A stretch of 64,000 bases of DNA. Source: Beroe forskalii (Eukaryota; Ctenophora; Nuda; Beroida; Beroidae). Both the position numbers and the translations under genes were made by a program. The first letter of the stretch is position 1; each line of letters begins with the position of its first letter. The DNA is taken from NCBI GenBank assembly GCA_011033025.1, contig WFMF01000044.1, positions 496,001-560,000 of the forward strand, written 5' to 3'. Below are positions 1 to 13,008 of this stretch, piece after piece. The notes under the pieces are model-generated. The model was given only the letters and a program-made list of their open reading frames with translations, searched no databases and was not told the origin of the DNA.

Positions 1-324
1 TACTCAAATTCATCGAATTATACTCCGAAGTTTCCTCGCCGGTTTGTAGTCTAATTTGAACAATCTTTTCCTTTAGTATATTATTTTATAGATTATCATT
101 GACTGTTCAGCGATAATAATAATAAGAACATTTACAGCAGGTTACTTACTCACTGATAATAAAAATAATAATAGAATAATGCTGCGATTACCATTTTTAG
201 CGTATTATCATCGAGTGCTATATAGTAAATCTCTTTTGTATTAAACTAAAGCTAATCATGAAGTTTAAGGCGGCAAATGAACTTCACTGAAGCACATGAC
301 ACCACGCACGAGCATTTCACATGC

Positions 325-368
325 TGACGTCATCGACGCACCACTCTAACCCCTGAAAATGACGTCAC
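325..368 (-). repeat. CRE/GATA-like dispersed module, copy 1
   Basis: Contains TGACGTCA-type octamers and the segment ACGCACCACTCTAA, which is the reverse complement of the module at 1180-1220. The two copies form an inverted pair about 0.85 kb apart, with a third copy at 1000-1037 between them. Confidence 0.55.
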
Positions 369-1179
369 CCTGCCTTGCCTACTCGCCACATACGCCTCCT
401 AAACTCCTTCCCTCTTTCCTCCTTACGGCGAGCCCACGTGAACAGCATTGATTTTCTGAGAGTTTGTCAAATGAAAATACATTTAACCACTATATTCAGC
501 GTGACTAATTTTACTTGCTTCAGTGCTTCCCGAGGGGGGATGAAAATCCAACATATATAAAGCACTCTCCTACGTATATTATATATAGTACTACTACTAA
601 TATATATATAGACATAACAAAGAGAGTCCTACTGCCTTTTCCAAACTTTTGAGGACTAATGGGAGCCACTAACTGTTTACGATTTTTGGCTACTCTCCTC
701 CTCCCTAAAACTATCCTCGGCAAATGAAACAGCCTGAAAAGAGCATTAACTGAGCAAGATGTTGTCTATGTATATATATTAATGTCAAAGTAATCGTTAT
801 ATTCTATATTGATGGCCAGTAAACATTTTAGTAAACAATTATATTATTATCAGCTAATATAGATCCTTACCGAGGAGAACTTATCATTTCCCTTGGTTGT
901 AAATATAACCAATTGTTATTAAAAGCGCACTGCTCTAACCACATATATATTGGTAAATAGATTCTATAAGCACCGCTTACGGCAAACAAGCGGTTACACC
1001 CACAATTCTCCATTCTAACGCCTGATAATGCCGTCACAAACCCCTGCCTATCGTATTTCTTCCAGCTTCTCCTCCGGTAAATGGTACAAATCAGGTTCGG
1101 GTCCAGTGAGCACGCATAGTAAACGAAAAGAAGAAGTTCTTTACTAAGTCATGCTCGCGAGAGGGAAAGAGGCGTCAGA

Positions 1180-1220
1180 GATGACGTCATTATCATAGAT
1201 TAAAGTGGTGCGTTGATGAT
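1180..1220 (+). repeat. CRE/GATA-like dispersed module, copy in plus orientation
   Basis: Best readable copy of the family: ATGACGTCATTATCATAG, followed by an AAAGTGGTGCGTTGATGA segment. It joins a palindromic cAMP-response-element octamer directly to TTATCA, the reverse of a GATA box. Related copies lie at 4150-4192, 6421-6460, 17786-17826, 18119-18160, 24260-24300 and repeatedly at 26833-27330. Confidence 0.6.
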
Positions 1221-2944
1221 GTAGGATTGAGTAGTGTCCACGCGCGCGCGCAGGTAATATATACAACAATGGAAATATATAGCGTGTCAGTTAGAGTGGC
1301 TCTGGAAGTGGGCAGTGTTTTAAACTGCTGAAAGTCCTCCCGTGATGCTGGGAAAGAAGTCTACTTTTTACAGACAAGGAACTCTAAAGAAGAAGATATG
1401 CCTCAGAAAGTTTGCTGGGATTTGATGGAGACACCATATCAAGAGAAAAGTTACTACAGTGCTCACTGATATTCAGTGTTCAGTATAAGAGCTCAGTCTG
1501 CAGAGTCAACTTCAGATCAAGAGGAGAGTCTCTTTATGAAACATTCATTGGTCACGAATTGAGATATTGCTTTGCTCACTGTTTACAGTTAGAGTGTAGT
1601 CTGGCGACTTCTAAGGATTTCAGTTGCTCGAGAAATAACTCCTACCAAAACGTTTCCGGGCTCTGGCGCCCCCAGTGCGTAGAAATTTGTTTGAAAAATT
1701 CATGAAACGGTCAGACCGTCACATACCCAAAAACAAAAAAGAATATACTGAGTTGGATTTTACAGTAATGTTTGAAAAAGTCGAATAGCAGCACTCATAT
1801 ATTATGATGGACCTCGTACGAGAAGAAGGCAGATTTTAGTGACTTAATTCAGATTTTAGTGACTTCAGATTTTAGCGACTTAATCGAAGCTCCCGTTATT
1901 ACGACACAGCCCTCAGCTGATGAATAGATGCGAATAATGATTAGTGTCGCACCCATGTTGTGCAAGAGATCACTCTTATATGGGGGGCTTACCTGTGGGA
2001 TCGCGAAAACATCATGAAATTGACCAATCAGCGCCCGAGTTAACAGCCAGCTTGCGCGCCGATTGGCCAAGTGGTACCCGAGATTTGATTCGTCCAAAAT
2101 CATGAGAGATCGGTTGTTACTCATCAAAGAAAATAAAATAAAAACGAAGAAAATATTGTGATAGTTTATGTCCCATCTGAATTGTGAATTAAAAATAATT
2201 TCAAGATATGTTCCACCATATCTTTCCATGAAATCATTTGATGAAAGCAGTCGGTATCAGTTACAAAATAACTATTTTTGCTCACTAAAATGATTTAAAA
2301 CAACCGCCAAATCATCGACTGCTACATTCACTACCAACTGCCTTTCCCAACTTCGACTTGCATTCAAATAATTCTACAACAATTCATACATGCTAATTTG
2401 GTTCCGACGGTCAATTTCAGACATATCGTCGGCTAATTTACCACTTCATCCCTATTGGTTGAGGTAGGTCATGTGACGTAAATGCCAGATTTTTATTGGT
2501 CAGGAAGGATAACACCAGGGACGTCTGATTTTAATTGTTTTTCACACCACCACCTAATTTTTGGCTGAAAATCTTAAATTTTTTGGTGTGTTTAGCTGGA
2601 GTGTTTTTAGGTGAAATCTTAAAGGTGGTTGTTCACTATCTAAGATGGATAAGAAGGAGTGGCCAGGTAACACATGTCTGAGGGACAGACAAGTCAAGAA
2701 GTCGACCAATCCTCAAACTGTGACCTAAAAACCGAATACCGGAGTAGTTGTTTAGAAATGAGTTTAAAGTGTTCCTTAAACGAAATCAATGTGAAAAGGA
2801 TGGTACGGTAAATATAACAGTTTAAAGTTCCGAATGTAGCTGAATTGAACGCTGTACCGCATCAAAACAACATTAAACCAAGTGCAAAAAACTGGTGAAT
2901 TAAGCGTTGAGAGAGTTTCATTGTGTTTGATTGTCAGGTGCTAA

Positions 2945-3046
2945 CGTCACGTGGTCATGGTAGTTCAATGGTCGCTTGACGAACCAATCACATGCGACTA
3001 TGATGATCACGTGACCAGTAACCCGTGACCATGCCAACGACACGTG
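2945..3046. promoter_or_regulatory. Cluster of CACGTG E-boxes with CCAAT
   Basis: Three CACGTG sites lie within about 100 bases (near 2948, 3008 and 3041), two in the extended form TCACGTG, with a CCAATCA box at about 2985. This resembles a bHLH-zip (USF/MITF/TFEB type) binding cluster. No gene start is recognisable beside it, so a promoter role is inference. Confidence 0.3.
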
Positions 3047-5355
3047 GAGTTGAAAAGAAATGTCTGTACACACATCGGGCGACGGCTTTCGTGTAAAATG
3101 GCAATTGGCACAAGAAAAATGTAATAAACGAGCAATGAATAATATTCAAGGTAGCTATGTGTGTTCGGAAACCCATGATGTCCACTTGTTTCACTATTTT
3201 AGATATACAAATACTGATGGACGAAGGTGACTCTTCTTGGTCGAAAAATGGAAAATAGCTGGGCTATTAATCGCAGATATATTGCAAATAATTAAGTTTT
3301 CATGTGGTCAACCCTAAGTCTAAAATTGTCGCATTTCTCATTTAATGGTACTTTTGAAGATTGTCAGAGTCAAAGTGACAAAATAAGAATGTAGAATGAG
3401 GCAACATCATGAAAAGAAAGAAAGTCCTAAAAATCTCGAATTGAATTTCTAAAAGAAGTGAAAACGCATATACGGCAACCCATTGTAATAATCCGCTAGG
3501 CTTATATTAAATGGACCGCAAAAACGTCACACTTGATAAAAATGAAGCTCGGTTCGCTCAGAAATTCGTTCTTTCATAATTCTCAACTGAATTATGTTGC
3601 GAAAGAAGGACTCAATCCTTTCCGCTGTGTTGATGCAAAATGTGGAGGAAAGCTGTCGGAGTGAAGTGTGTCCCTGGACACCAGCAGGAAAAGGTCCGAA
3701 TTATATTTTTAACGCAGAAAATAAAAATAATCTCAGGGACAAATCAAATCCGTTTCTCAGACAAATGAGAGAGATGGTCGGTAACAACTCCACAAAGATT
3801 AAAACCAAACTCATCCTGACCAAACGATAAGCCAGGCAAGGAATTACAGAATTTAACTTCGATCTTAAAACCGTTTGATCCATTATTTTAATCTATAATT
3901 TTGCAGTCACAGCCACATTTATTAATTTCCACACATCCCAGACAACAAAACGACACAAAAACTTAAAGAAACCAAATTAGATTATCAGCCCGAAGATTTA
4001 GTGTCTTTGTCAGCTCAATCCACGCTAATTTTCACGTCGCCATATGACCAGATCACCACCAGAGGGTGCCCCCTCCTCTAAAAACACAGAATCTCTCTTT
4101 TATAGACTTCTCCCCTCCGATAAGCCGATCACGAACAACTGGTGGTTGAGAGTGATGTCATTATCATGCTTTAAAATGGGTAGTTGATGACGAAACAGCC
4201 GCGCACTTTGCGCGCGCACCTCTCGATATCACCAATATGATATTTTTGATGGGTGTCTGAAGTAACGAGAAGTAATAATAATTCAGGGTCAGAATTACGA
4301 TGACTTAACGCCTCTTTTCCTCAATGGGAAAAACTGATAGTCTCTAAAAACTGCAAATTTAAGTAAGAATAAGATGGACTTTGTATCCATTTTAAGGCCT
4401 ACTGATATCATTGTAAGATCCATCAGAATCGCCAATACTCTATCAAAATTCCAAAGCACTACGGAGGAAAAGGGCGGATTCAGTAGAAAATGAGACTTAG
4501 ACCATGTTCCAAAACACAGGTTATGAAAAATAGAGGAGTGCTAATTCCAGATCCAGGGACTATTTATAAGGGTGAGGGTGTTTTTAATCCCCATTGAGTG
4601 AGTAGACTGCATTGATTCAACGCAATTATACTCGCATTATGTTTCCAAATCACGTGACCGACTGCTCCACCAATAGGAGGCCGCTTAACGAGTCAGAGTG
4701 CTCTGTGGGCCAATCAGAGCCGAGGAGGACGTTTTGCGCACCCCTCTCAATCATGTTTAGATTCGCTCGTTTTTATGCGGGCGGTAAATCTTACAAAACA
4801 CTTGGGTCTTGGGGGATTGAAATGATGAGAAGAGATGATTTGAGGGGAATGGGATGGGAATTAGAATGGGGACAACGTGTGAACTGTGAACAAACAAGTC
4901 AAGGGAAAGAGATGAAAGTTTCTTTACGTCTATTGTTTGCTAGGACTTTCAATTTTAGAGGACAATTAATGATGATAGATCGGTTTTGTTTTTACATCGC
5001 TTTCACTTTCGTTTTACGTATTTTCTACCTTCATCGATCTTGTGGAATGATGTTCTAGACACAATACCCAGGTCCAAGGTAGGTAGGCAGGTACAATACC
5101 CATCTTTCCAACATGTTCTTTTCATTAGGAGTCCCTATGAGTTTCAGGTTTGGTTTTAACATCACTGATCGTATAAAACAGACAATTTCTAAGTGAAATA
5201 AAAGTATTTAGAATTTAAGACAGTTTCCTTCACGGTGTGTCACCAATGAAAAATTCGGGTGAAATAGGCTGATTTATTTTACCAATGGACAGCTTAAAAC
5301 TATGATTTCCTGTGCAATGTACCAAAATTAACATGCCTCCACATGACCTAAAGTT

Positions 5356-5440
5356 CTCGGATAAGTTCTCACTTTCTCGGATAAGTTCTCACTTTCTCGG
5401 ATAAGTTCTCACTTTCTCGGATAAGTTCTCACTTTCTCAG
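5356..5440. repeat. Short tandem array, about 20-bp unit
   Basis: Four to five nearly identical copies of a unit reading CTCGGATAAGTTCTCACTTT in head-to-tail order. Noncoding on both strands. Confidence 0.9.
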
Positions 5441-7404
5441 ATAGTAGAGCTAAGCTGGTTCCACTAATCCACTACTAATATAAGTGGTTACCGGAGAGCA
5501 GTTGATATAAATGCTATGCGTATTATTTCCATGTCTCCGATTCAAAAGCACCTATGAAATATTCAATATATCGTATAATCCGGTAACTTTCTGAGAATCA
5601 GTAATATGTAAAATTATCAAACGGCTGATCGGGAGTTCATTATAAATTATAAATGTCAATGGAATCCTACTTAGTTAAGAGAAATAGCTATTAAATTGTG
5701 CGAAAGTCACGGACGGAATCATGAAGTATCCACCCATTGTGTGTTTATATTAATCATACATTTATAGATGACCTTAATTAAAATAAAGATAAATCCGACG
5801 AAATTTCATTCAATTTCAGAAAAAATTTGCAGCATTTTTTTTGTTTTATCGACAGGTTAAAATTTGAGTCTGCAATCACGTTCTTTACCGCTCTCTACAT
5901 TACCTCCAACTATTCTCTTCAATAATGTGAAAAGTCGGTTGCTATGTAGTCGAAGCAATGATTACCAGTCATTTTCTTTAATTTTCTCCGAATATAATTT
6001 TAGTAGATTTAGTAGCTTTAAACGGCTCCGAATTAGTTAATTATGTAATCCTAATTTATCGATTAAGCCAACATACAAAACGCCGCTATGATACTCCTCT
6101 CACACACCAAGACAGGAGAATGGGGAGCGTTTCAGACCAACTACCGATTAGTGGTGTTTGTTTTATTTAACCAGAAAATTTGGTGCGTCTTGGTCCTCGG
6201 ACTCACTTTGGCAGCTGATGATTCCACGTCAACAACTCCTCAGTTTAAACCTAGAAGATGACGTCATCCGGGAGTGATTACTGGTCGTGGCCATGCTAAC
6301 AGACGGTTTCACAGACAACAATAATAATAAATCCCAGCATCGTCTGCCTGAGGACAGGTCAGATTATGGCAGGTTAGTAGCCACCTACTGGTCACAACAC
6401 GCAGGTAGGTGGCTGCCAACGTCAACAATGCCCCATTCTAACCTATGATAATGACGTCATACTCGGAAAAGCTTGGAATCCTGCGTGGGAATTTTACCGG
6501 ACGAAACGGAGAAAGTGTATCCAGACGTTTCCCGATTATCATTACACATGGTCAATCTCGGGTACTTAACGTCTAGCATGGTCCAGGTCTATTAACGAGC
6601 ATGAATGAAGAAGCAGCGGCGTGATTTCATCAATTGTTTGTACTCTGGACAATGATCATTGCGTCATTCTCCGCAGCCAGTGATCCGAACGTGACTGATT
6701 ATATAGCGCTATGTAATTCGACGGTGAAATGTCATGCTATCAATGATTATCTATATTTGATGGAAATCATGTCAAATTTACGCTCATTTGAAGTCTATCG
6801 ATAGCGTTTGCTTGGTTTAGCAACTCTTGAGAAAATAATTAAAAGGTTAAACGAGCAAATAATAACAAGGACTGAAGAGAGCAGCAATTCCGTCTAATTT
6901 CCACGGCCATAGTAGAGTCCGACGTTTTGATAAAGCTATGCTCGGTCGCCCGGATGCTCAAACTATGAACTAAATATTTTGGCAAAGTTACCAAAATACC
7001 ATCAAAAAACTGCATACCAGAGTAATACTGTTACCTAATTCTCTACGAGATTAGAATCATTTCGTTTTATCGGAAACATACGTTAAATACCTTCTAATTT
7101 TTTCAAATTAAACATATAGGTAGCTGGGATATGTTAAAAACGTAAACTTCGCAGAGAAAAATCCCTTATAACTACGAATGGAAGAATATAATTACTTTGG
7201 ATAATCAGAGAACCATGCAGGTTTAACACCAAAAAACATTTAAAAACTCCAAAATGAAATTTAAACAAGCATCCTTATTATTGCAATAAGTTTTAAGGTC
7301 CCGCAAAAGCTGGGAAGCTGCTGTTTTTAGCAAACATTAAACAAATCAACAAAGCTGCCGCATTATTCGGGGTCTTGCAACTCGTAGAGGAGATTAATCC
7401 TGCG

Positions 7405-7458
7405 ACACGTGATCCTTGAGTGTCACGTGTCCACAAGAGTCTGACGAGATCACGTGAT
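7405..7458. promoter_or_regulatory. Cluster of three CACGTG sites
   Basis: Three CACGTG hexamers within about 50 bases (near 7406, 7425 and 7452), the last inside the palindrome GATCACGTGATC. Same character as the clusters at 2.9 kb and 14.3-14.9 kb. Factor binding is inferred only from the motif. Confidence 0.3.
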
Positions 7459-7790
7459 CCGCTAACCTCCCCAGGCAAGAAAACCCCGGTTTTTAGGATA
7501 TTTTTCATGTTCTCTGCAAAGTGTAGAACGGAGCAGAGGGGTCAAGAGCTCGACAATTGCGGCACGAATAATTTGGGTGATCATCTCCCTGTATGTTAAT
7601 TACTCCTTGAGGGCTGGCCATTCTCAGGCTACAAGAGTGTCAAAATAATCGAATCAACCTGTATTCTAAACCATGCGAGGTGTAAACCGGGTTTATTCGG
7701 AATATCATTAGTGGGAAGTTGAGGGAAAATCGCTGGCGGAAGACAACAGAAGCAAACCATATAATTGCTAAATAATATCAAACAAATACA

Positions 7791-7937
7791 AAACACGTAT
7801 CTTAAGAAAGAAAAACGTATCTCAAGTAAGAAACACGTATCTCAAAAATAAACACGTATCTCAAGAATGAAGAAAGAAACACGTATCTCTAGAAAGAAAC
7901 ACGTATCTCAAGAAAGAAACACGTATCTCAAGAATCA
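7791..7937. repeat. Imperfect 18-21 bp tandem array
   Basis: About seven imperfect copies of a unit close to AAGAAACACGTATCTCAAG, A-rich on the plus strand. It keeps a 68-codon frame open by repetition only; the frame has no protein-like features. Confidence 0.85.
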
Positions 7938-8205
7938 GGTGGTGCACCCCTCACACACCCCTGCAGAATTCAAAAATCATAGACATGATGTAAGACATAT
8001 CAACGATTTATACCAGTTTCAACTCTCAACTTTTCAGACTGAGAATCATAGAAATGTTGCTCAAAACACTTAGCAAAGATTTAAATCGTAATTCATAAAA
8101 CACTTAGAGAAAGATATTGGCGTTTTATGGTTCGTGCAGATCATCGTGCAAAAAGTTACACCGTTGTCAATTCTAGACGAAACACTTTGGGAGATATGTT
8201 TAAGG

Positions 8206-9400
8206 TAGGGTTTCCATTATCTACTTGAAATCTTTTATCTAGATAAATAGATAATTTTTTCGCCATTATCTAGATTATCTAGATAAACTAGATAATTTTT
8301 GACTCCGAAATTTATCCAAATTTGACACAATTTTCAACGTTAGAAATGCACGACTGTTGCAGTGGAACATCATACTATAACCAGCTGTCGGTTATTGAAA
8401 TGGATGATATAAATGGCCACCAAAAGTTCATGAGGATATTAGGATTTTGAATAGAGTTCAGGACATTCATTGCTTCATTTTGATTGAGTTGAAATCAGTT
8501 ATCACCCATATATTCTCCCATCATAAAGTAACAACATTATCTACCAATTAGTTGCTATTAATAATTGCATTATTCATCGGAAAAGAGTCAATAAATGTGG
8601 AAATAAAGTAAATTTCATGATGATGGCCTCGGAGTTGCTGGAATGCTGGTAGAATTGAGAATAACTGAATGAAAAATAAGGAATAAAATTCCCTCGTATT
8701 AAATCATCATAACAAACCAAAGTTGACAGTTCCTTGACTCTTGAGCTGAATGCATTAATATTGACCGCTTTAAGGTTACTTTCAAATAAGCAATCACTTT
8801 GCCAGCTGGAGGCTACTTTCGTACATATTTACAGCCTTCTTTTCGTCAAAGGGCGTCAATAATTTGACATAAATTGGAAGCAGAATAGCGAGTGTTACGA
8901 GTAGGTATTTAACTTTCGTTAAAGTGGCAAATGACGATTTGTAAGATGTGATAAGATACTTTGAACAACGCCTTTTAATTCTGTAGCTATTCATATCAGT
9001 TTAAAAAAGGTCAAATCATCAGTAAAACAGATAGTACTTGAAGCCAAACAGCCTGCCCATGAACCTGAGGGCCCTAAACATTAAACTATGTGAATGTCCA
9101 TTATATAATCATGAAATGAGTTGCCCAAGTCCTATGCATAGCCATAAATTGTCTTACTACCTAAGATCTCCGAAACGGGTAATGGGTATGAAAATGAACA
9201 GATCAGAAATTTTGAAAATTTGAAATCCTACAATTATTGAAGAAATTCAGGAAAAATGGCGATTTTAGCTGAAATTTCATGGCAAAAGGAATATGAAATT
9301 TATCTAGATATCTAGTACAAATTATCTAGATAAATAGATAACGAATTTTTGCATATTGTCTAGATAATCTTATCTAGATAATATCTAGATGGAAACCCTA
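8206..9400. mobile_element. Foldback/MITE-like element, about 1.2 kb
   Basis: The ends are inverted: TAGGGTTTCCAT at the left and ATGGAAACCCTA at the right, each followed inward by stretches rich in ATCTAGAT and TTATCTAGATAA. A TA dinucleotide sits at each outer edge, as expected of a TA target-site duplication (Tc1/mariner-like). The interior has only short frames (around 8794-8994 and 9038-9223) without transposase features, so it appears non-autonomous. Confidence 0.75.
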
Positions 9401-12400
9401 GTTTAAGGAAACTGTCCGGGAGTGGGACTGAATTTGATGCTATTGTTTTGCAGATTGAAATTTGTAGTACATAACTGAGAATTTACAGGCTTAACTTTGC
9501 AAGATCAGGTTGAAATTAGATTTTTTGAATCATAAATGCACGTAACATTTCATCACATACATAATCTCGCTACTAGTGGGATAAAACGCGAACGAAAATG
9601 TAGAGAAAAGTAAGAAAACTGGATTGGATTTTTTGAAATTTGCAGTGAAAATTTAGCTCACGATAAAGTGCAGACTTATTACCAAAATCACAGACGACAA
9701 ATGTAGCGCTTCCATAGACAAATTCTCAATCTCCTTTGAGACTTAAGAAAGGTGAAATTCAAAGTTGCTAAAGTTACGCGCCAGGAGTGAGAAAAGTTAG
9801 TAAGGTTATTGCTTTGGAATTGAATATCGTGGTTAGATGTTGCCCATGAATGGGAATGGGTTGAAGGTGTCGATGATTAACGAGAGTCTCAGTTAAAACT
9901 GTGGCTTGATGGATAAAATAATATCAACTTTGAGTCTGGTTCAGAGAATTGACCTCATCATACACGACCCAGTTAAAGTTTTAAGTTTAAAATAAAATCA
10001 CGACGCTTTATTTCTCAAGTTCATTTCTATTTTTGAGAACTTGAGAAAGCCAAAATTCAAAGTACCTAATAACTGTGATCAAATTAAATTCAAATAAGCT
10101 ATATGGCTTGTTAAGGCATAACTATTTGATTGTAAAAAGTGACCCATATTCCCATTCTTAAGAGTTATAATAAATTTTTAGCGTTATTAAGTTCGAGTGA
10201 AGGACAGCAACGTTTGCAGTTAGTTTTGCACGGCAGATTTTAACCTAGAACATATTGCCATGGGAACCAAGGCAGTCTCTTATGTAAACAAACTCCCCAA
10301 CATTCACTGTGGACAGCGGATAAAAATACGCAATTTTACGGTTATTATGCCTTTGTCATAGTGCTGCAAAGATCAGTGAAACGTCACTGACATATAATGT
10401 CAACTTTTGTAGATAGATCACCATTCACCACTTCATCAACTTCCGAATTAAAACCACTAAAATCTCATCTCACTATATCATTTGCTATTTTGTAAGTATG
10501 AAGATTGGCAGGCAGTTATTCTTATTTGAAACATAAGCCAGCCGCATGATATCAGTCTGTTTCCCAGACAGACCAATGGACGTAAGGTCTGTCATTGCAG
10601 AAAACGTGGAGCTAACGTCTTGAAATATATATGCTACAAACCTGTCTTGCTACGAACTTAGAGGTTTTCATTCGGTCAGAAAACCCAGAACGCACAATGA
10701 CCACCACCAAAAGTTAGAAACACAGACATTGGTAAGACAAATGCCATCAAATATTTGATTTGATTGCGATTTATGGAGAGAGCGCTTAGTACGTTCTTTA
10801 TATAAAGAGAGATATAAAACAATTATCAGGAAGGAAACAAAAGATCGTGCGACTAATCAGTCTAACCATAGAATTTGTCGAATTTTTGATTGGCAGGTCT
10901 GATAATAACGCACCCACGTGGGGAGCATGCGACGTGAGTAATATAACAACGCTCCCTGCTCGGGGAGCAAGACAACCTCTCGATACGAGGGAGTGAGTGG
11001 GCGAGTGGGGGAGGAGGGGGCCATGATACCATCTCCTCGCTCCTCATTCGCCCACTTAATATACCCAGCTCCTCCTCCTGCTGGAAAAATGCTCTGGCGT
11101 CTGGGCAGCGTCTCTGCATGGTTTTTATATCTCCACACATGATGGAGACAATGGATTTATATATTACCCGGGAGGACAATGCTTTAAACCGACTTTAAAC
11201 CGCTTTTGTTTGGAGCCCATCACGTGAAAATCGGACGCCGGTCTTATTAGTTGATTTGAATGAAAAAGGCGAGGGATTGGTTGAAAAAGGAGAAGGGTGT
11301 GAGTATTGTGTGCTATAATGAATATTAACGGTACCTCCTACTCCTTTTAAGGTGTGTTATGGAAACATTTGACCAATAAGAATCGAGGATCGGATAGTTT
11401 AGCCGTTCCCGTGACCTCGTACCTTTCCAAGTGAGACTCTGTCTTCAGCTCATTTGCTTATGAATTAAATCAAACCTGATAATTCTCCGATTATCGGCAA
11501 TTACTGACTGAATTTGCATAAGAGGACTGGCGGGGAGGGCTGGACAATGGTCGTTTAGCTCAGAGAAGAGTAAGTAGGTGTCGGAAGGGAGGCGAGAAAA
11601 CAATATACGGGGAGGCAGGAGAATTGATTTACATTACGAGGAGACAAGAGTTTTTCTGAGCTGCAGGTGCAGCAGGGTTACTTAGCATATGGAGATATAT
11701 ACGTACACGCTGATGCGCCTTCCCCCTCGTGCTTTATATATCAATTACAGGAACAACCTGGGTCTTCAGAATATAGAGGAGAGGAGCAGTGCAGATTTTA
11801 GAAGGAGGAAATTTAAAGGAGAGTGAATTGTGAAAATAATATAGTTGTGGGGTTTAGTTAAGGGAAGGGGCGCGTGAGGAGTAAATTTGAGGAAAGGAAG
11901 GGGTTTTCCTTTCCATCTTCAGAAAATGAGAGAGGAAAGGGGTGATGGGAGGATGGTATGGAGGGGTGTGGAGGAAATATGTGGGGAAAAGTGGGTGTAT
12001 TCACTTATTTCCTCCGAACCCCTTCCATACAAGCCTCCCATCACCCATTTCCTCTTTAAGAGTAAAGATCAATAGCATGGGAAAAGTGAGGAAAAGATAG
12101 TGAGAAGAAGTAGGGAGGATCCAGGTGTAATTGATTTGCAGAAAGTGAGAGGATGAACGTCAATTGTGGAGAGTATTATAAGCCGGGGAAAATGATCAAC
12201 AAATTAGAATTAGCGATTAAGATAATGAACGTGTGGGAATGGGAGAAAACAAGCTTAGTTTTTCAATTACGCGAATACGGCGTGACCATATATCACGCTT
12301 ACCTACACCGCGTTCCTCGCTAATACAGTGGAGATTGAGGGGGCGTACCAGGAACCAAAAGACAAGAGCATAAAACAAAGCACAGTGTTTTTACTGAGAA

Positions 12401-13008
12401 AAAATAATACAGGATAATTCAAAATTGACCATTCACTGCGAAAAAAGACGAATGACGGTCGCCCTAAATCTACCGTATAGGAATACAGGTATATATTTAT
12501 ATATCATTAACCTCTGTGGCTTCAAAAAATTAAATTCATCTAATTGAAGGATCATTGAGCAATGAGTTCGCGTACACACGAACAAACGAACACAAAGACC
12601 CACCAGCCTTTATACCGCCTTGAACGCGTGTTAATCTACTGCCCAAGCAAAACAGGGTACGACCAATAAAGGTTCTATCTACACACAATATTTAAATGGC
12701 ATTCACCAAATTATCGCTGACAATTGACAAATGATCGAGATAGTAGTTGGATTACATGGCTTAAAAATTCAGGGCGTTCCCACCTGACATATCCTTTTCA
12801 CCGCAGCCCAATGACGTGCGTGTCAACGGAAAAAAAACCTCAGAATATTTCATGTATTAATACATTCATTACACGAGCGAGGGTGAAAAGTGGATTTTGC
12901 TGTCCCTGGGGCTTGTACTGGGAAGAATGTTGTGAAGAATTTGGGAGCATAAAGTTAAGATGTTATTTTACGTCGGAGCCGGACCACATGAAATACCATA
13001 ACGACAAA
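9401..13008. other. Gene-free region
   Basis: No supported gene. It holds a CACGTG site at 10912 next to a G/C-richer stretch (10,880-11,180) that keeps overlapping frames open without protein-like composition, CACGTG at 11221, and an inverted repeat at 11,933-12,052 listed separately. Confidence 0.5.
11933..12052. other. Imperfect hairpin of pre-miRNA size
   Basis: Two purine/pyrimidine-rich arms (11,933-11,979 and 12,006-12,052) are reverse complements over about 47 bases with roughly six mismatches, separated by about 26 bases. Arm length and loop fit a small-RNA precursor, but the low-complexity composition (GGAGG, GGTGATGGGAGG) makes a chance or foldback origin equally possible. No expression evidence can be read from the sequence. 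Confidence 0.45.

Larger units (their letters stand above)
1..8205. other. Gene-free region with dispersed regulatory-like repeats
   Basis: No reading frame here looks like a conserved protein, and the open stretches are short with biased composition. What is visible: copies of a CRE/GATA-like module near 325-368, 1000-1037, 1180-1220, 4150-4192, 6240-6270 and 6421-6460; CACGTG sites concentrated at 2945-3046 and 7405-7458, often beside CCAAT boxes (for example 2020, 2985, 4709); a CG dinucleotide run near 1240; and two small tandem arrays listed separately. It could be intergenic DNA or a very long intron or UTR of a gene outside the window; the sequence does not decide. Confidence 0.55.

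Noticed and set aside
4612..5058. Open frame of 148 codons on the plus strand
   Set aside because: No ATG at the frame start, mixed composition without domain features, and it runs over a CCAAT/CACGTG patch. No splice signals or homology that I can recognise.
10857..11179. Two overlapping frames in a G/C-richer patch
   Set aside because: The openness is explained by base composition; both frames are equally open and neither looks like protein.
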